This document shows, one piece after another, positions 33,251-42,331 of a stretch of DNA of 43,268 nucleotides. Each line of letters begins with the position of its first letter. The stretch's first letter is position 1. This stretch comes from Microbispora triticiradicis (GTDB lineage Bacteria > Actinomycetota > Actinomycetes > Streptosporangiales > Streptosporangiaceae): positions 1 through 43,268 of the forward strand of contig QFZU02000147.1 of assembly GCA_003260025.2 (NCBI GenBank). The letters are read 5' to 3'. Under the pieces are notes generated by a model. The model saw nothing but the letters and a program-made list of their open reading frames with translations. It had not been told where the DNA came from and did not search any database. The translations under genes were made by a program, and so were the position numbers.

Positions 33251-34495
33251 TCAGAACGAGTCGATCATGTAGGCGGCGCAGGCGAAGGCGGCGTCCAGCG
33301 CGTCGTCGATCTCCGGGGAACCGCCGGTCAGCCGGCCCGAGCGCCGCAGCGTGGCCGTGGGCACCCCGGCGAAGAGCGCGGACGCGCCGCCGATCGTCAG
33401 CCGCGTCGCCTCGCCCGGCCCCGTGCCCGGCTCCATGCCCCGCCCGGTGCCCGGCGGCGTACGCGACGGCGTCACGGAGCCGGAGCCGCCCGCCACGCTG
33501 AGCGTCCACGCTCCCGAGTTGCCGGGACGACGCAGGTCGGTCACCTCGACGACGGTCTCCATCGAGACCCCGGCGGGGAAGCCGCGTCCCGCGACCGCGG
33601 CGGGCAGGTCGATCAGCCGGAGCATCCACCGGCGCACCGTGACGTCGTCGTCCGACCGCTCGCGCAGCAACCAGAGCACGGGGTCGGCCGGGTCGACGCA
33701 GGCGTGCACCGACTTCGCGACGGACGAGGCGCTGCCGACCAGCGACCACAGCGCCCTGGCCGTCGCCTCCGACCCCGCCACCAGGTTGTCGACCTCGATG
33801 TCGCCGTCGCTCCAGCGGTAGACGACGAACCCGTCGCCGGCGAGGTAGCAGTAGTCGTCCTCGTCGGCGAGCCACAGCCGCCAGGTGCGCTCGTCGTAGC
33901 ACAGCGGGCCGCTCGCGCGGGTGGCGGCGTGAAGCCCGCCGATCAGGGCCACCAGTTCGGCCGCGTCGCCCGGGCCCGCGCGGCGCAGCCCCGCCGCGCC
34001 GCCCTGACCACCGGAGCCATCCTGACCGCCGGTGCTGCCGTGACCACTGGTGCGGCCGAGCGTGCGCAGCGCCTCCGCGGGCAGCGTGATCCTCGTCATG
34101 CCGCCCGCGTGCTCGTAGCCCACGCTCCGGTACAGCGGGGTGGTCGCCGGGTAGAGCGCCGACACCACGTGGCCGAGCGCGGCGCAGCGGTCGACGGCCG
34201 CCTCCACGAGCGCGCGGCCCACTCCCCTGCCGCGGTCCTCGGGTGCGACGGTCACGCTGGACACGCCGCCCATCGACAACGGCCGGCCGTGCCACCACTG
34301 GAGGTACGGGTTGATCCTGGCCGCGCCGACGAGCCTCGGCCCGTCGAACGCGCCCAGGTAACGGCCCTCCGGCAGCATGGGGGCGACCAGCTCACGCCAG
34401 GTCCGCTCGCCTTCGGCGGACAGCGGGCCGAAGGCGCGTCTCCGGTCGTCGAGCACGGCGTCCAGGTCGGCGGCGGTCAGATCGCGGATTTCCAC
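33251..34495 (-). CDS. Eis-like GNAT acetyltransferase with C-terminal SCP2-like domain
   Basis: The 414 residues match the Eis architecture: an N-terminal GNAT domain (about 1-150) with acetyl-CoA loop [17 protein letters not shown], a second GNAT-like half (about 165-295), and a sterol-carrier-like domain (about 300-414). Y122 in TPLYRSVGY aligns with the general-acid tyrosine of mycobacterial Eis, and the protein ends in phenylalanine like Eis, whose terminal carboxylate takes part in catalysis. Eis enzymes acetylate many amines, including aminoglycosides; the substrate here is unknown. Between the GNAT halves lies a Gly/Ser-rich six-residue repeat. It stands alone between ruvC and yebC. 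Confidence 0.88.
   Translation of the reverse strand: MEIRDLTAADLDAVLDDRRRAFGPLSAEGERTWRELVAPMLPEGRYLGAFDGPRLVGAARINPYLQWWHGRPLSMGGVSSVTVAPEDRGRGVGRALVEAAVDRCAALGHVVSALYPATTPLYRSVGYEHAGGMTRITLPAEALRTLGRTSGHGSTGGQDGSGGQGGAAGLRRAGPGDAAELVALIGGLHAATRASGPLCYDERTWRLWLADEDDYCYLAGDGFVVYRWSDGDIEVDNLVAGSEATARALWSLVGSASSVAKSVHACVDPADPVLWLLRERSDDDVTVRRWMLRLIDLPAAVAGRGFPAGVSMETVVEVTDLRRPGNSGAWTLSVAGGSGSVTPSRTPPGTGRGMEPGTGPGEATRLTIGGASALFAGVPTATLRRSGRLTGGSPEIDDALDAAFACAAYMIDSF
34003..34056. repeat. In-frame 18-bp tandem repeat inside the GNAT gene
   Basis: Three 18-bp units (34003, 34021, 34039) share CCTGACCRCCGGNGC-like cores. On the minus strand they encode a hexapeptide repeat [18 protein letters not shown] in the linker between the two GNAT halves. 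Copy-number change would stay in frame and only alter linker length. Confidence 0.75.
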
Positions 34496-34595
34496 GACGC
34501 GCCAAACTATGCCTATCCCGGTGGGGCGGGCCAGCGGTTTTCCGCCGGCCCCGGCCCGGCGGCCCGATCACGCGTAGCGGCTGAGGCGGGCCGGG

Positions 34596-35348
34596 TCAGA
34601 CGTCCAGCTTCTCCATGACGTCGTCGCTGACGTCGAAGTTCGCCCAGACGTTCTGCACGTCGTCGCTGTCCTCCAGCGCGTCGATGAGCTTGAAGACCTT
34701 GCGGGCACCGTCCTCGTCCAGCGGGACGTTGAGGGTCGGCATGAAGCTCATCTCGGCCGACTCGTAGTCGATGCCGGCGTCCTGCAGCGCCTTGCGCACG
34801 GGGATCAGGTCGGAGGCCTCGGAGACCACCTCGAAGTTGTCACCGAGGTCGTTGACCTCCTCGGCGCCCGCGTCGAGGACGGCCATGAGCACGTCGTCCT
34901 CGCTCAGCGACCCCTTGGGGACGAGCACGACGCCCTTGCGGTTGAACATGTACGACACCGAGCCCGGGTCGGCGAGCGAGCCGCCGTTGCGGGTCAGCGC
35001 CACGCGCACCTCGGACGCCGCGCGGTTGCGGTTGTCGGTGAGGCACTCGATGAGGACCGCGACACCGCCCGGGGCGTAGCCCTCGTACATGATGGTCTGC
35101 CAGTCGGCTCCACCGGCCTCCAGGCCGCCGCCGCGCTTGCGGGCCCGCTCGATGTTGTCGATCGGGACCGAGTTCTTCCTGGCCTTGGTGATGGCGTCGT
35201 ACAGGGTGGGGTTGCCGTCCGGATCGGGCCCGCCGGTCCTGGCCGCGACCTCGACGTTCTTGATGAGCTTGGCGAACAGCTTGCCGCGCTTGGAGTCCAG
35301 CGCCGCCTTCTTGTGCTTCGTCGTCGCCCATTTGGAGTGGCCGGACAT
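34596..35348 (-). CDS. YebC/PmpR-family protein
   Basis: YebC-family proteins were long annotated as transcriptional regulators, and recent work links members to translation of difficult proline stretches. The 250 residues begin [28 protein letters not shown], the universal family start, followed by [17 protein letters not shown] and a C-terminal part with [11 protein letters not shown]. Length is standard. It starts 3 nt after pdxT, so the two are co-transcribed. Confidence 0.95.
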   Translation of the reverse strand: MSGHSKWATTKHKKAALDSKRGKLFAKLIKNVEVAARTGGPDPDGNPTLYDAITKARKNSVPIDNIERARKRGGGLEAGGADWQTIMYEGYAPGGVAVLIECLTDNRNRAASEVRVALTRNGGSLADPGSVSYMFNRKGVVLVPKGSLSEDDVLMAVLDAGAEEVNDLGDNFEVVSEASDLIPVRKALQDAGIDYESAEMSFMPTLNVPLDEDGARKVFKLIDALEDSDDVQNVWANFDVSDDVMEKLDV

Positions 35349-35351
35349 CGC

Positions 35352-35942
35352 CTAGAACTCCCTCACCATTTCGACAAAATACGAGTGCACGCGCGCGTCG
35401 CCGGTCAGCTCCGGGTGGAAGGACGTCGCGAGCAGCGGTCCCTGTCGGACCGCGACGATCCTATCCCCAGCCGCGGTCCGGCCCAGCACCTCGACGTCCG
35501 GCCCCACCGACTCGACCCAGGGCGCGCGGATGAACACGGCCCTGATCTCCCCGCGCCCGGCGAAATCGAGATCGGCCTCGAAGGAGTCGACCTGGCGGCC
35601 GAAGGCGTTGCGGCGGACCACCATGTCGATGCCGCCGAGGGTCTCCTGGCCCTCGACGCCGCCCTCGATCCGGTCGGCCAGCATGATCATCCCGGCGCAG
35701 GACCCGTAGGCGGGCATGCCCTCCTTGATCCGCAGCCGGATCGGGTCGAGCATCTCGAAGGTGACGGCGAGCTTCCACATAGTGGTCGACTCCCCGCCCG
35801 GGACGACCAGCGCGTCCACCGCGGCGAGCTCCCCCGGGCGGCGCACCGGGACCGCGGCCGCCCCCGACTCCTCCAGTGCGCGGACGTGCTCGCGCACGTC
35901 GCCCTGCAGGGCGAGCACGCCGATCTTCGGTGCGGACGTCAC
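35352..35942 (-). CDS. pdxT: PLP synthase glutaminase subunit PdxT
   Basis: PdxT releases ammonia from glutamine and passes it to PdxS to make pyridoxal 5'-phosphate. The 196 residues show [18 protein letters not shown], the oxyanion-region [13 protein letters not shown], the catalytic cysteine in [10 protein letters not shown], and the His/Glu pair in [10 protein letters not shown] near the C terminus. All triad residues are present. It is 3 nt from yebC but about 2.5 kb from pdxS, with a MarR gene and a phosphatase gene between. Confidence 0.96.
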   Translation of the reverse strand: MTSAPKIGVLALQGDVREHVRALEESGAAAVPVRRPGELAAVDALVVPGGESTTMWKLAVTFEMLDPIRLRIKEGMPAYGSCAGMIMLADRIEGGVEGQETLGGIDMVVRRNAFGRQVDSFEADLDFAGRGEIRAVFIRAPWVESVGPDVEVLGRTAAGDRIVAVRQGPLLATSFHPELTGDARVHSYFVEMVREF

Positions 35943-36005
35943 GGTTTCCCCTCCTGTGGTGACCCGTTCAGGGTATGGCCCCGGCCTCCCCCGCCCAAAA
36001 CGCGG

Positions 36006-36431
36006 TCATGTCCGTCCCAGCTTGGCCAGGGCGGGCAGGGCGCTCTCGATGGCCGAGCGCTCCTCGGGGGTCAGCGCGCCGAGCCGGCGGGAGAGATACG
36101 CGATGCGCGCCCGCCGTACGGCCCGCAGGCGGTCGCGGCCCTCGTCGGTGAGCTCGACGGTGCGGACCCGGGCGTCGGAGGCGTCGGTGCCCCGCGCCAC
36201 CAGGCCGGCCTCCTCCAGGCGGTTGACCTGCACGCTCATCGTCGGGAGCTGCACTCCGTGCTCCTCGGCCAGCTCGGTCATCCGGCGGGGCGCCTCCTCC
36301 AGCGAGCCGAGCACGGAGTACTGCTGGGCCGTGACCGGCTGCCCGGCCGTCGTACGGCGCAGCAGCATCACGAGGTGACGCAGCTCACGCGACAGATGCT
36401 CGGCGAGCCGCCCGGTGTCGTCGGTCGTCAT
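36006..36431 (-). CDS. MarR-family transcriptional regulator
   Basis: A 141-residue winged-helix repressor of the MarR type. The pattern is a helical dimerisation N terminus (LAEHLSRELRHLVMLLRR), then SVLGSLEEAPRRMTELAEEHGVQLPTMSVQVNRLEEAGLVAR (helix-turn-helix), the wing DASDARVRTVELTDEG, and a C-terminal helix. MarR proteins usually sense small phenolic or oxidising ligands and often control neighbours; the adjacent phoD-like gene is on the same strand upstream, so a link is possible but unproven. Confidence 0.9.
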   Translation of the reverse strand: MTTDDTGRLAEHLSRELRHLVMLLRRTTAGQPVTAQQYSVLGSLEEAPRRMTELAEEHGVQLPTMSVQVNRLEEAGLVARGTDASDARVRTVELTDEGRDRLRAVRRARIAYLSRRLGALTPEERSAIESALPALAKLGRT

Positions 36432-36559
36432 AGCCGGTCACGATAACGCCGCCGCCGGGGAACGACGCGGGCGGCGTCTCCGCGAGGACGTCTCCCCGAG
36501 GAGCCGGGGAGGACCCCCGGGAGCACGCCCGGAAGGACACCGCCGTACGGCCGCGCCGC

Positions 36560-38248
36560 TCAGGGGCGCTCGGTCTCCTGCCGGATCGTGTCCTCGGCCG
36601 TGACGTCCGCCGTCCGGGCCGCGATCGGCGGCGAGTACGGGCGCAGGTAGGCCTGCCGGACCCCGGGCACCCGGTCCTCGACGACGAAGGTGGCCCTGGT
36701 GCAGGCCTCCGCGCCGGGGACGCTGACTCGGGGCACCACCTTGAAGTCCGCGGTCATCGCCTCCGGCCCGACGCGGGTCAGGACGTAACCCCGCTGGTTG
36801 TTGTAGAACCTCAGGTGCGGATTGACCCGCAGGAAGGGGTGGTCGGCCGGGTCGGAGTCGGCCCCGTCGCCGGTGGTGCTGACGGAGGTCGTGACGAGCT
36901 CGGAGCCGACCGCGGGCCCGGCCGGGTCGTCGTAGTCCAGCTTCAGGTCGCTCGCCCAGTGCGCGTGCACGTCGCCGGTGAGCACGACGGAGTTGCGCAC
37001 GCCGGCGTCCACCCAGCCCCGCGTGACGCGCCGGCGCGAGGCCGCGTACCCGTCCCAGGCGTCCTGGCTGGTGCGCGTGCCGGGCCCGGCGTCGCTCTCG
37101 CGCCGGGCGAAGAACACCTGCTGGCCGATGACGTCCCACCGCGCCCGCGAGCGCCGGAAGCCGTCGAGCAGCCAGGCCTCCTGCTCGGCGCCGAGGATCG
37201 ACCGCGCCGGGTCGGCCGCCTCAGGGCAGTCCTTGTAGCCGTCGCCGCAGGCCTGGTCGTCGCGGTACTGCCGGGTGTCGAGCAGGTGGAAGCTCGCCAT
37301 CCTGCCCCATTCGACCCTCCGGTAGAGCCGCAGGCCGGCACCGCACGGGATCGAGGTGCGGCGCAGCGGCATGTTCTCGTAGTAGGCGCGGAACGCGGCC
37401 TCCCGGCGCCGCCGGAAGGCGGGCCCCTCGTCCGGGTGCGCCGGCGTCTCCCCGGCCCAGTTGTTGTCCACCTCGTGGTCGTCGAAGACGACCAGCCACG
37501 GCGCGGCGGCGTGGGCCGCCCGCAGGTCGGCGTCGGTCTTGTACTGCGCGTGCCGCCGGCGGTAGTCCGCCAGTGTCACCGTCTCCGGCCCCTCGTGGTC
37601 GCGTACGTTGCCGCTGGGGGCGACGTAGGTGTCCCGGGCGTACTCGTACTGGTAGTCGCCCAGGTGGAGGACCAGGTCGGGGTGGTCCTCGGCGAGGCGG
37701 CGGTAGGCGGTGAAGTAGCCGTGCTCGTACTGGGCGCACGAGACGAACGCCATCGTCAGCGGCCCGCCGAACGACGCCGGGTGCGGGGCGGTCAGCGCCC
37801 GGCCAGCCGGCGAGAGGTACGGCCCCGCGCGGAAGCGGTACCAGTACTCCCTGCCGGGCGCCAGGTGGCCGACCTCGACGTGGACGCTGTGCCCCCACTC
37901 GGGGCTCGCATCGGCCACGCCCGCCCGTACGATCCGGCGGCAGCACTCGTCGTCGTAGACCTGCCACTCCACGGGGACGACGACCGGCGGCATGCCGCCG
38001 AGGCCGTCCTCGGCGAGCGGCCGCGGGGCGAGCCGGGTCCAGATCACGAAACCCGCGTGGTCGGGGTCGCCCGAGGCCACGCCGAGCATGAACGGGTCGG
38101 AGCACAGGCCGCGCGCGGCACTCGCCCCGGGCATCGGGGACGGAGGGATCTCAGGAGATGCAGTCGCCGAGGCGGGCCTGGGAATCGCGGCGCCGAGTCC
38201 CGCGGCGAGTCCGGTGACGAGGAAGGCACGACGATCGAGGCCGGGCAA
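36560..38248 (-). CDS. PhoD-like alkaline phosphatase/phosphodiesterase, Tat-exported
   Basis: A secreted calcium/iron-dependent phosphatase of 562 residues. The N terminus DRRAFLVTGLAAGLGAAIPRPASA is a twin-arginine signal, so export is folded via Tat. An N-terminal Fn3-like domain (about 50-155) precedes the metallophosphatase core with FVSCAQYEHGYFTAYRRLAED, LVLHLGDYQYEY, VFDDHEVDNNWAG and LTGDVHAHW. The TTG start has AGGGAG 5 nt upstream. No PHO-box repeat was seen upstream. It follows its own gap with terminators from pdxS, so it is likely a separate transcription unit inserted between pdxS and pdxT. Confidence 0.92.
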   Translation of the reverse strand: MPGLDRRAFLVTGLAAGLGAAIPRPASATASPEIPPSPMPGASAARGLCSDPFMLGVASGDPDHAGFVIWTRLAPRPLAEDGLGGMPPVVVPVEWQVYDDECCRRIVRAGVADASPEWGHSVHVEVGHLAPGREYWYRFRAGPYLSPAGRALTAPHPASFGGPLTMAFVSCAQYEHGYFTAYRRLAEDHPDLVLHLGDYQYEYARDTYVAPSGNVRDHEGPETVTLADYRRRHAQYKTDADLRAAHAAAPWLVVFDDHEVDNNWAGETPAHPDEGPAFRRRREAAFRAYYENMPLRRTSIPCGAGLRLYRRVEWGRMASFHLLDTRQYRDDQACGDGYKDCPEAADPARSILGAEQEAWLLDGFRRSRARWDVIGQQVFFARRESDAGPGTRTSQDAWDGYAASRRRVTRGWVDAGVRNSVVLTGDVHAHWASDLKLDYDDPAGPAVGSELVTTSVSTTGDGADSDPADHPFLRVNPHLRFYNNQRGYVLTRVGPEAMTADFKVVPRVSVPGAEACTRATFVVEDRVPGVRQAYLRPYSPPIAARTADVTAEDTIRQETERP

Positions 38249-38327
38249 CTGGGCTCCCTGGGACGATCGGCGGGGAGACGATCAGCGGGTGGGACGCCCG
38301 TGGCCTCGGCGATCGCCGGCACACAGC

Positions 38328-38359
38328 GAAAACGCCCGGCCGGGACGTCCCAGCCGAGC
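38328..38359 (-). terminator. Intrinsic terminator after pdxS
   Basis: On the minus strand an 11-12-bp stem with two G-U pairs (38359-38348 with 38345-38334) and a tight ACGT loop is followed by GTTTTC. It lies 93 nt past the pdxS stop and 80 nt before phoD, so it would end pdxS transcription. Confidence 0.6.
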
Positions 38360-38375
38360 GAATCGCCTCACCGCC

Positions 38376-38420
38376 GGTCCCCCGCGGCCGACACGCCGCC
38401 GCCGGGACCCTCTTTTGCCT
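38376..38420 (+). terminator. Hairpin with T-tract facing antisense to pdxS
   Basis: GGTCCC (38376-38381) pairs with GGGACC (38404-38409), with inner GCGGC/GCCGC pairing; on the plus strand it is followed by CTCTTTTGCCTTTT. It would stop plus-strand transcripts before they run antisense through pdxS. No plus-strand gene is known here. Confidence 0.4.
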
Positions 38421-38451
38421 TTTCGGGAAACGCCGTGCCTGCCGGCGACGC

Positions 38452-39366
38452 CTACCAGCCGCGCTCGGCGAGGCGGTGCGGCACCGGGATGTCGTCGACG
38501 TTGATGCCGACCATCGCCTCGCCGAGGCCACGGGAGACCTTGGCGATCACGTCGGGGTCGTCGTAGAAGGTAGTGGCCTTGACGATGGCGGCGGCCCGCT
38601 TGGCGGGGTCGCCGGACTTGAAGATGCCCGACCCGACGAACACACCCTCGGCGCCGAGCTGCATCATCATCGCGGCGTCGGCGGGGGTGGCGATGCCGCC
38701 CGCGGTGAACAGCACCACCGGCAGCTTGCCGGTCTTCGCGACCTCGGCCACCAGCTCGTACGGCGCCTGGAGCTCCTTGGCGGCGACGAACAGCTCGTCT
38801 TCGGGCAGCGAGGTGAGGCGCTTGATCTCGCCCCGGATCTTGCGCATGTGGGTGGTGGCGTTCGACACGTCGCCGGTCCCGGCCTCGCCCTTGGAGCGGA
38901 TCATCGCGGCGCCCTCGGTGATGCGGCGCAGCGCCTCGCCCAGGTTGGTGGCCCCGCAGACGAAGGGCACGGTGAACTGCCACTTGTCGATGTGGTTGGC
39001 GAAGTCCGCGGGGGTCAGCACCTCGGACTCGTCGACGTAGTCGACGCCCAGCGCCTGGAGCACCTGGGCCTCGACGAAGTGGCCGATCCTGGCCTTGGCC
39101 ATCACGGGGATGGACACGGTGTTGACGATGCCCTCGATCATGTCGGGATCGCTCATCCTGGACACCCCGCCCTGGGCGCGGATGTCGGCGGGGACGCGCT
39201 CCAGCGCCATGACGGCGACGGCGCCGGCGTCCTCGGCGATCTTGGCCTGCTCGGGGGTGACGACGTCCATGATGACCCCGCCCTTGAGCATCTCGGCCAT
39301 GCCCCGCTTCACGCGGGCGGTGCCGACGGCGGCGGTCTCGTTGACTTCGGGGGCGCTGCTGGACAC
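38452..39366 (-). CDS. pdxS: PLP synthase lyase subunit PdxS
   Basis: PdxS condenses ribose 5-phosphate, glyceraldehyde 3-phosphate and ammonia from PdxT into pyridoxal 5'-phosphate. The 304 residues form a TIM barrel with [19 protein letters not shown], the Schiff-base lysine in [14 protein letters not shown], and [15 protein letters not shown]. The phosphate-binding end [21 protein letters not shown] is intact. The GTG start has GAGG 7 nt upstream. TACCAT at 39407-39402 resembles a -10 box. It is separated from pdxT by two unrelated genes. Confidence 0.97.
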   Translation of the reverse strand: MSSSAPEVNETAAVGTARVKRGMAEMLKGGVIMDVVTPEQAKIAEDAGAVAVMALERVPADIRAQGGVSRMSDPDMIEGIVNTVSIPVMAKARIGHFVEAQVLQALGVDYVDESEVLTPADFANHIDKWQFTVPFVCGATNLGEALRRITEGAAMIRSKGEAGTGDVSNATTHMRKIRGEIKRLTSLPEDELFVAAKELQAPYELVAEVAKTGKLPVVLFTAGGIATPADAAMMMQLGAEGVFVGSGIFKSGDPAKRAAAIVKATTFYDDPDVIAKVSRGLGEAMVGINVDDIPVPHRLAERGW

Positions 39367-39517
39367 GGTGCTACCTCACGACGGCGGGCCTACGGATTCC
39401 TCTCCATGGTAGGTGCTGGGCGCTCCCGCGACCGCAGTGCCCACGTGTCGAAACCGATCACGCCGTTTGTCCGTCAGGTCGAACCCCGGGCGCGGCCACG
39501 CGGGCACGGCCGCGAGC

Positions 39518-40522
39518 TCACGGGGCGACGGGCTTGCGCGACGCGAGCACCACCCAGACCTGGCCCCGGGCGAACGGCATCGGCTTCCCGTCGGCCATGG
39601 TGTAGACGGTGCCCTCCTTCTCCGAGGCGCGCGACCACTTGACCCGGTACGCCTGGCCGTCCCGCAGCACCACGCCGGTGCCCTTGCCGACGGTGTGCAC
39701 GAGCGGGGTGTAGCTCCCGGTGAAGTCGTGGAACTCCGAGCGGTCGGTCTTCACCCACTGCACGACGATCGTGGGCGCGCCCTGCTGGCCGCCCTCGGCG
39801 GCCATGTCCTTCTCGCCGTCCTGCGTGACCAGCCAGCGCTTCTGGGCCTCCGACCAGGTGAAGGCGAAGCGGGCGGCCGGGTAGCGCACGTTGACCGTCT
39901 TCTGCGGCGTGCCCCCGGCGGGCGGCTCGTCGGAGAAGACGAACCCGATGTCCTTCGCCTTGCTCGCCTGCGGCGCCTTGGCCAGCAGCTTCCTGGGGCT
40001 GCCGACCAGGTTGTACGGCGCGACGCGGCCCGGCGCGCGGACGTACGCGCCGGGGGCGCGGCTGTCGGACACGTCGAACAGCGAGGCCTTCTGGACGAAG
40101 GGGATCATCTTCGTCTGCACGCCGGAGTAGGCGAGGGCGGGCTTGCCGAACATCGGCAGGATGTGCAGGTCGGAGATCCGGGCGCTGCGGACCGGCCCCA
40201 CCTGCGCGGGAAGCTTGGAGGAGAAGATCGCCATGAGCCGGGTGAGCCCGCCCTCGACCTGCTCGACGTAGACGACGTCGGCGCTGCGCAGGCCGATCTG
40301 CGGCTTGCCCGCGTGGGTGTTCTCGATCTTCACGGCGAGGACCGGCCTGCGGGAGCCGACCGGACGCCCGGTGAACGGGTGTTCCGGAGGGGCCGTCGGC
40401 GACGGCGAGGCCACCGGGCTCGCGGCCCCTTCCGACTGGGCGGCGGGCCTGTCGTCACCCGAGCACGCGGCTCCGGTTAGGACGACCGCCATGGCCAGTG
40501 TGAAGCCGATCCCTGCCCGCAC
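39518..40522 (-). CDS. DUF3048 (YerB-like) lipoprotein
   Basis: A 334-residue exported lipoprotein. The signal peptide ends in the lipobox LTGAAC (Cys about 20) and is followed by a Ser/Pro/Ala linker to about 45. The DUF3048 domain has RRPVLAVKIENTHAGKPQIGL, VYVEQVEGGLTRLMAIF, VGPVRSARISDLHIL and a C-terminal half with VVLRDGQAYRVKWSR. The GTG start has GGGAGGAG about 7 nt upstream. The family is related to Bacillus YerB and has no established function; an envelope role is inferred from export. Confidence 0.87.
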   Translation of the reverse strand: MRAGIGFTLAMAVVLTGAACSGDDRPAAQSEGAASPVASPSPTAPPEHPFTGRPVGSRRPVLAVKIENTHAGKPQIGLRSADVVYVEQVEGGLTRLMAIFSSKLPAQVGPVRSARISDLHILPMFGKPALAYSGVQTKMIPFVQKASLFDVSDSRAPGAYVRAPGRVAPYNLVGSPRKLLAKAPQASKAKDIGFVFSDEPPAGGTPQKTVNVRYPAARFAFTWSEAQKRWLVTQDGEKDMAAEGGQQGAPTIVVQWVKTDRSEFHDFTGSYTPLVHTVGKGTGVVLRDGQAYRVKWSRASEKEGTVYTMADGKPMPFARGQVWVVLASRKPVAP

Positions 40523-40652
40523 CGTCCCGCTCCTCCCGGTGGAGAGCCCCCGTCACCGGGCATGACGCGACCGGCACGCGGACCGTCGCCCAGCATGGCA
40601 ATGAAACGGCATGAGCTTACCGGGAATACCCCTAATGCCCGTCAAATAGCGA

Positions 40653-41201
40653 CTATGCGGCCATCAGGGCTTCCGGAGGCTCGTCGTCGATGTCGAAGAA
40701 CCGGGGCGGGTCGGTGTGCCCGGCGAGGTGCAGCGCGCGGGCCAGCCAGCGCCGCTGCGCCGTACGGGTGACCGCGGCGGCGTTGTTGTAGAACCGGCGC
40801 GAGTAGACGACCTTGGCGACCGCCGTGTCCAGTTCCTCCAGCAGCGCCTCCCCGGTGGGGTGCTCCGCCAGCCTCTCGCGGAACCGCTCCTGGTCGGCGA
40901 CCACGCGCAGGGCCCGCGACAGGTCGCTCTCGGCGTGCTCGCGCTCGTCCGGCCCGGCCGTACGGGCCTCGTGGGCGGCCGCGGCGAGCACCAGGGAGGT
41001 GGCGGGGTCGAGGATGCGCGAGCCGGCCAGTTCCAGGCAGACCGCCGCGCGGCGCAGCAGCGCGGCGTCGAGGGCGGCCTGCGCGGTCTCCAGCCGGATG
41101 TGCAGCCGGTCGAGCCGCCCGGCCCGCCAGGAGACGTAGACGGCGAACAGCACGACGGCCACGAGGGCCACGGCCACCACGGTGATCAGGGTCGACGTCA
41201 C
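40653..41201 (-). CDS. LemA-like membrane-anchored protein
   Basis: The 182-residue protein starts with a TM helix (about 5-24, TLITVVAVALVAVVLFAVYVS). A helical remainder follows with LETAQAALDAALLRRAAVCLELA and YSRRFYNNAAAVTRTAQRRW. These resemble the helical repeats of LemA proteins, so LemA-like is a tentative family call. The GTG overlaps the pimA stop (GTGA), so it is translated with the PIM genes. Function is unknown. Confidence 0.7.
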   Translation of the reverse strand: MTSTLITVVAVALVAVVLFAVYVSWRAGRLDRLHIRLETAQAALDAALLRRAAVCLELAGSRILDPATSLVLAAAAHEARTAGPDEREHAESDLSRALRVVADQERFRERLAEHPTGEALLEELDTAVAKVVYSRRFYNNAAAVTRTAQRRWLARALHLAGHTDPPRFFDIDDEPPEALMAA

Positions 41202-42331
41202 GGCAGCGCGTCCTCCACGACTCCCGCCTCCGCGTGGGCGACGGTCTCGTACACGCGGACGACCTCCCGCGCGACCGTCGACCAGTCGTACTTCCACACC
41301 GCCTGGCGCGCCTCGTCGGAGAGCTTGGCCCGCCGCCCGGGGTCGTCCAGCAAGCGGGCGGCCTCCCGGGCGAGGGCGGCGGGGTCGCCGGTGGCGAACA
41401 GCGCCCCGGCCTGCCCCTCGCCCAGCACGCGCCGGAAGGCGGGGATGTCGCTGGCGAGGATCGGCGCCCCGGCCGACATGGCCTCGGTGAGCACGATGCC
41501 GAAGCTCTCCCCGCCCAGGTTGGGCGCGCAGAAGACGTCGACGGAGTGGTAGGCGCGCACCTTGTCGGCCTCGCTGACCATGCCGAGCAGCCCGACCCGG
41601 TCGCGGTACGGCTTGGGCACCCGGCCGAGCACGTCGTCGGCGTCCCCCGGGCCGGCGACCAGCAGCCGCAGCGCGGGCCGCTCGGCGGCGAGCATGGCGA
41701 AGGCCTCCAGCAGCACAGGCAGGCCCTTGCGCGGCTCGTCCATCCGCCCGAGGAACCCGATCACGTTGCCGTCGGGCCCCCAGCCCGGCAGCGGCTCGCC
41801 CTCGGCGTACCGGCGTACGGTCACGCCGTTCGGGATCAGCACCGCGTCGCCGCCGAGGTGCTCGACCAGCGTCTTGCGGGCGGCGTCGGAGACCGCGATC
41901 CTGCCCGTGATCTTCTCCAGCGCGCTCTGCAGCATCGGCGCGGCCACGGACATCGCCCGCGAGCGCTCGTAGGAGGCGTGGAACGTCGCCACGATCGGCC
42001 CCTTGGCGACCCAGCAGGCAAGCACCCCGAGCGACGGCACGGCGGGCTCGTGCACGTGCAGCACGTCGAACCCGCCCTCCCTGATCCACTTGCGCACCCG
42101 GTTTGCCGACAGGAAGCCGAACGCGAGGCGGGCCACCGAGCCGTTGTACGGCACGGGCACGGCACGGCCGGCCGAGGTCACGTACGCCGGCAGTTCGGCG
42201 TCGTCGGCGGCGGGCGCGATGACGGACACCTCGTGCCCGTCCTCGATCAGCGCCTCGGCGAGGTCCCTGATGTGCGCCTGCACGCCCCCGGGAACCTCCC
42301 AGGTGTACGGGCAGACGATCCCGACCTTCAC
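41198..42331 (-). CDS. pimA: Phosphatidylinositol alpha-mannosyltransferase PimA
   Basis: PimA adds the first mannose from GDP-mannose to phosphatidylinositol at the inner face of the membrane. The GTG at 42331 (MKVGIVCPYTWEVPGGVQAHI) gives 377 residues; it overlaps the upstream acyltransferase stop. This is a GT-B fold GT4 enzyme: the N domain has the GGVQAHIRDLAEAL turn and LHVHEP, and the C domain has FLGRMDEPRKGLPVLLEAF, then GESFGIVLTEAMSAG with the EX7E glutamates. Neighbours (acyltransferase upstream) support the PIM role. Confidence 0.94.
   Translation of the reverse strand: MKVGIVCPYTWEVPGGVQAHIRDLAEALIEDGHEVSVIAPAADDAELPAYVTSAGRAVPVPYNGSVARLAFGFLSANRVRKWIREGGFDVLHVHEPAVPSLGVLACWVAKGPIVATFHASYERSRAMSVAAPMLQSALEKITGRIAVSDAARKTLVEHLGGDAVLIPNGVTVRRYAEGEPLPGWGPDGNVIGFLGRMDEPRKGLPVLLEAFAMLAAERPALRLLVAGPGDADDVLGRVPKPYRDRVGLLGMVSEADKVRAYHSVDVFCAPNLGGESFGIVLTEAMSAGAPILASDIPAFRRVLGEGQAGALFATGDPAALAREAARLLDDPGRRAKLSDEARQAVWKYDWSTVAREVVRVYETVAHAEAGVVEDALP

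Noticed and set aside
34542..34562. A CCGCCGG/CCGGCGG hairpin after the GNAT gene start and before yebC ends
   Set aside because: On the minus strand it is followed by A residues, not T, and it lies upstream of the GNAT start in a normal gap; there is no reason to call it a terminator.
39455..39500. A GGTTCGA motif on the minus strand like a tRNA T-loop
   Set aside because: The flanking bases cannot form the T stem and no acceptor, D or anticodon arms fit at tRNA spacing.
40614..40645. TTGACG and TAAGCT as a promoter for the DUF3048 lipoprotein gene
   Set aside because: The spacer is 20 bp, too long for a standard promoter, and no better -10 box is at 17-18 bp.
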